Assembly (NCBI GenBank): GCA_008933995.1 | Contig: WARS01000048.1 | Coordinates: 6,420,938 to 6,484,937 of the forward strand | Reading direction: 5' to 3' | Length of the DNA: 64,000 bases | From: Datnioides undecimradiatus | Taxonomy: Eukaryota; Chordata; Actinopteri; Lobotiformes; Datnioididae | In this document: positions 60,663 to 64,000 of the stretch, one piece after another | Position numbering within the stretch: the first letter of the stretch is position 1 | Layout of the letters: each line of letters opens with the position of its first letter | The notes under the pieces: generated by a model | The model's input: the letters and a program-made list of their open reading frames with translations, nothing else | Told to the model about the DNA's origin: nothing | Databases searched by the model: none | Made by a program: the position numbers and the translations under genes

Positions 60663-63600
60663 TATGCTTAATCTGAACCCAAAATAAACTCTTTGATGCT
60701 GCAGCAGTATGAAAAATAGACTCTGACCCTCCCAAAGTGCACAGTTAACTCAAATGAGCAAGGACTTATTGTTTATGCCTTTTTATTAGCCTCTATGCGC
60801 TCTCAGGAAATGGGTGAATATTTTCAACCTGCACTACTTTTTTGTGCCTTTTTTATTTCATTACTGACTTCACTTTACCACTACCTCAGCTCTTCAAAAC
60901 ACACTCCAAACACACGAGAGCATAAAGTGGCTAAAAGGCATATTTTTGGTTTTTTTTTTTAACCTTAAAAACCTTAAAAATAACCTTAAAAATGTCATAA
61001 AACGCACACTTTGCTCTTACCTGACTTTCATGCACCAGCCTGAAGTTTTCATTTTATCTAACACACTTTACTTGTTTGGAACTCCCTGGATCCAAATAAA
61101 AGGTTTTAAAGGTTTTAAACAGCATGGTGAAGATAAATGACTCAGAGATGCAGCACTGCACTGTGGGATGTCAGGTCAGTGCGTTTTCAACTAGTTCTCT
61201 TTAACTGAAGCAACACATTTTCTGGTCCAGCCTCTGTTTTGCAGAGAAATTGGATTTATTTGCAGTTGCTGTCTTGACCGACGGATCTTCACAATATTAC
61301 TTATGGGTATTTGCAGAAATATTCCACCGAGACATTATGAACTCTGAGTCATGTCTTGCTTGTCAAAGTGTGAGGTATATTAATACATTTTTAAAAGTAG
61401 CTTCATCTTGACCTGTTAAATTACCTGTAATAATAAATTGATTGTATACATGTAGGGTTTGTTACTCATCATTTAGTACTTTCAGCACATATGTGCTCAC
61501 AGTATTTCTGGACTTCTAATTTCGCAATCAGGAATACAAGCCCTCTGCCTTTAACTGAGTATTTTTAAAATGAAGAACTGCTGCGCTGAGTAATTTGAAA
61601 GGTACTTTGTTTCTGTGTAAATGGGCAGCGGTGTGTGTTGGTACATACGTGTCCCACAGAGGCAGCTGTATCAGTTGTGTTGTATGATTGTAACTCCACA
61701 CCACACCTCAGTGCAGCAGAGCTCAGTGAGACAGATTGCTGCAGAGCCCTGAACTTCCTCAGCTCAACTGTTGCTGCAGTGGCTCTACTCTCTCTATTCT
61801 ATCTCTATTCTTCCCCCACCTCTCCCCCTCTGTTTTGCCATTTCTAATACTGTATCCTATTACTTTGCCTCCAGTTTTCCTTATCTCGTATTCTTCTTCT
61901 TTATCACTCCGTTCTGGAGCCTCATGCATAAAACATTGCATGTGGCTGAAGAGTGTGCATGTCGGATGGTCAGACTGAAAAACAAAATGACCGACGTGAT
62001 ATTTTGGCCTGTTCACACAATATGATTCCTGCGCACACATTAATACACATTATCAAAGCAAACTGTTAACAAAACTGTTAAGGCAGGAATGATTTGCTTA
62101 GCAGCTCTCATCAACATTTATACACCTTATGATAAGTGTAATAATAAGCTCTATAACAGTTTGTCCTACCGAGGGGCTTCAGTCATGGTTGCATGCGCAG
62201 TGACATGAACGGACTGCTACTTTTGAAGATGAAGATGGGATAGATGGGAAGAAGGATTAGGTCTCTGTATAATTTAGTTATTGGTTTTGACAGCCAAAAC
62301 TGTGCAATGATGGAAGGTTTTATCAATTTGATTATAAATGTTTCCATAAAATTCATACCAGGTTTGACTGGCATCTAGAGGTGGCGTTGCAGATTGCAGC
62401 ACCCTCCAAGCATATAGGAGAATTAATGGGGACTGCAAAAAACACAAAAGGCTTTCTTTAAAGCCAGTGTAAGGTTTTTCAGCTCTGGGCTACTGTAGAA
62501 AAGTGGTGGTGCATGGTGAACTCCATGGAAACAGTGGTCTTTACTACAGAGCAGCACTTGAGGTTTGTGAAGAAACTTCAGGTTTAACCCTGAGAATTCA
62601 GTGGCTATGTCAGTGGTTCACTTCTTACTAGTGTACATCACCATGGTAACTTAAGCTGCATGCCTAACCTACACCAGAGCATGTTTTGTTCAAGATAAGA
62701 GATTAACTTGTGTAAGTCAGCGCCGTCTGCCCAATCAAATCTCTTGAAAAATGGCAGCGCGTTCTTACAGTGCTGCAGACTTTATGCGTTACTTTGTGTT
62801 CCTGTACTGCAGGTACTTTTGTGAGTGATGCAAGCAATGTCAAAGGCATTTCATTGTGCTTTTATATATCGATCTCCTCCTACAACAGAGACTAATAGAA
62901 GCCTTGTGCTTGTACTTCTAACATATGAAAGTAAACTTTCTCGGTGCATTGAAGTCTGCTTGACTCCACTGAGATTGCAGCTGTTATTATGCAGCTCAAA
63001 TTGTCATCCATACCGTAGGAATAATTTTAAGCAACATATTAATTTAATGGAATCAACAAATGTATTATAGTCAGATCTGCACGCAAGGATAGGGCAGTGA
63101 TTAATCAAATAATTTACTCATTCACACAGTCAGTGATCTGTCTTTTGCCTTCTAACTCTGTCTGCAGCAGCTGACAGGGCTTTTAGTCTGGATTGCATCT
63201 ATGAATTTATACCTGTTTCAAAAGTTCATTTTGTGAGAATTATGCAGACCTGTTCGTGTTTGTGATTGGCTATATGCTGCTGACTCCACCCCTTTTATGT
63301 GAACACACATTACTTGAAACTGTGACTGTGGTTGTTGTTGTGGTTGTGGTGGTTACATTGAATTTGCTTCGTAGAGCAGGCCTCAGGTCACAACCTCTGT
63401 AGATGCAAAGGGCTCATTCTAAGCAAATGAAAACACATTCATCGCTGATTAGAATAACTTTCTAGCGTTGTCAAAGCAATATTTCCAGTGCTTAAAGTAT
63501 TTTCCTCCCACATGTTAAAGTGTCAAAATTACAGCCCATCTTACAGTTGCCTCCTCTTTCCTCTGCTTTAACATGAATTTTTGTTGCATCAGAAGCATCC

Positions 63601-64000
63601 AAAAAAAAGTCATGCCTCCTCTTCATCGTCCTACTTCCTCTGTGAACAATATTTATATCGGTTTTTCATCAAAGCCCACACGTCCAATTACAAGATATTT
63701 ACAGGACGTTTAACATAAGATTAGTAACTGAAACACAGTATCTCACCCTATGTTTTAAAAGAGGGCAGAATGTAGATAAATAAAGAGTGATAGTTCATAA
63801 TGAGAGGTTTATATTTGAGCAGGGCTGTGGGCTGTTAACAAGGATCTGTGTCACTTCTGACTTTGTAATTTGGAGCCACTGTAGGAGGTTTTGTGGGAGG
63901 CCCCATTGTTAAAGTGTGTGAATATAGATTTTCACAGTATATTCGGTCTAACAATGTTTTGCTCACTCCTCAGAACTGTAGACTACGTTGATTGTGTTAC

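Larger units (their letters stand above)
54120..64000 (+). other. shisa8: First coding intron of the Shisa gene (continues beyond window)
   Basis: At least 9.9 kb of non-coding DNA follows the GTAAGA donor. I looked for a continuation beginning with one base of an Arg codon and an alpha-helical cytoplasmic segment, and found none. Contents include TG/CA microsatellites, a perfect hairpin (56,338-56,375), a fish repeat (58,060-58,265) and a TCC-rich tract (60,632-60,662). Confidence 0.65.

Noticed and set aside
12021-64000. tRNA genes or microRNA precursors in the intergenic and intronic DNA
   Set aside because: I looked for T-arm-like GTTCRANNC contexts and for miR-193/365-like sequences, which neighbour MRTFB in mammals, and saw none that fold convincingly. 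Reading by eye could miss divergent ones.

Overview
The window is nuclear DNA of a ray-finned fish, probably a percomorph. This rests on GT-AG introns, long AT-rich intergenic DNA full of CA/TG microsatellites, decayed fish-type LINE and Ty3/gypsy relics, and two protein genes with clear vertebrate counterparts. There are no operons, phage features or CRISPR arrays. Family assignments come from recalled protein sequences, not from a database search.

Region 1 (1 to about 12,000) holds the 3' part of a myocardin-related transcription factor on the + strand. Thirteen coding exons between 1,270 and 8,512 encode 1,079 residues: the acidic/proline-rich linker, basic region, Q-box, SAP domain, leucine zipper, a large glutamine-rich insert, and the C-terminal transactivation domain. 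The C-terminus (FSTDFLD...LQIHWDSCL) is MRTFA-type, not MRTFB or myocardin. The RPEL actin-binding N-terminus lies upstream of the window. A long AU-rich 3' UTR probably ends near 12,010.

Region 2 (about 12,000 to 50,700) is a gene-poor interval of roughly 39 kb. It contains a minus-strand LINE relic (about 22,590-23,700), a minus-strand gypsy-type integrase relic (about 25,800-26,830), other fish interspersed repeats, and microsatellites. It also contains several AT-rich, homeodomain-motif-rich stretches that look like possible regulatory DNA.

Region 3 (about 50,700 to 64,000) holds the start of a Shisa/CKAMP-family gene on the + strand. A probable non-coding leader exon ends at a consensus donor at 51,663. 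A second exon (53,482-54,119) carries the ATG, signal peptide, eight-cysteine domain and transmembrane segment. The rest is first-coding-intron sequence; no further coding exon was recognised before the window ends.

The two genes are not known to share a pathway. MRTFA is an actin-regulated SRF coactivator, and Shisa6-9 proteins are AMPA-receptor auxiliary subunits. Their linkage is informative because human MRTFA/SHISA8, MRTFB/SHISA9 and MYOCD/SHISA6 each share a chromosome region. That points to an old duplicated block and favours naming these genes mrtfa and shisa8. I found no convincing new biological system. The most notable observations are the glutamine-rich insert and apparent PPxY loss in mrtfa, a repeat-borne perfect estrogen-response-element palindrome, a perfect 15-bp hairpin in the shisa intron, and clustered CTAATTAA sites.
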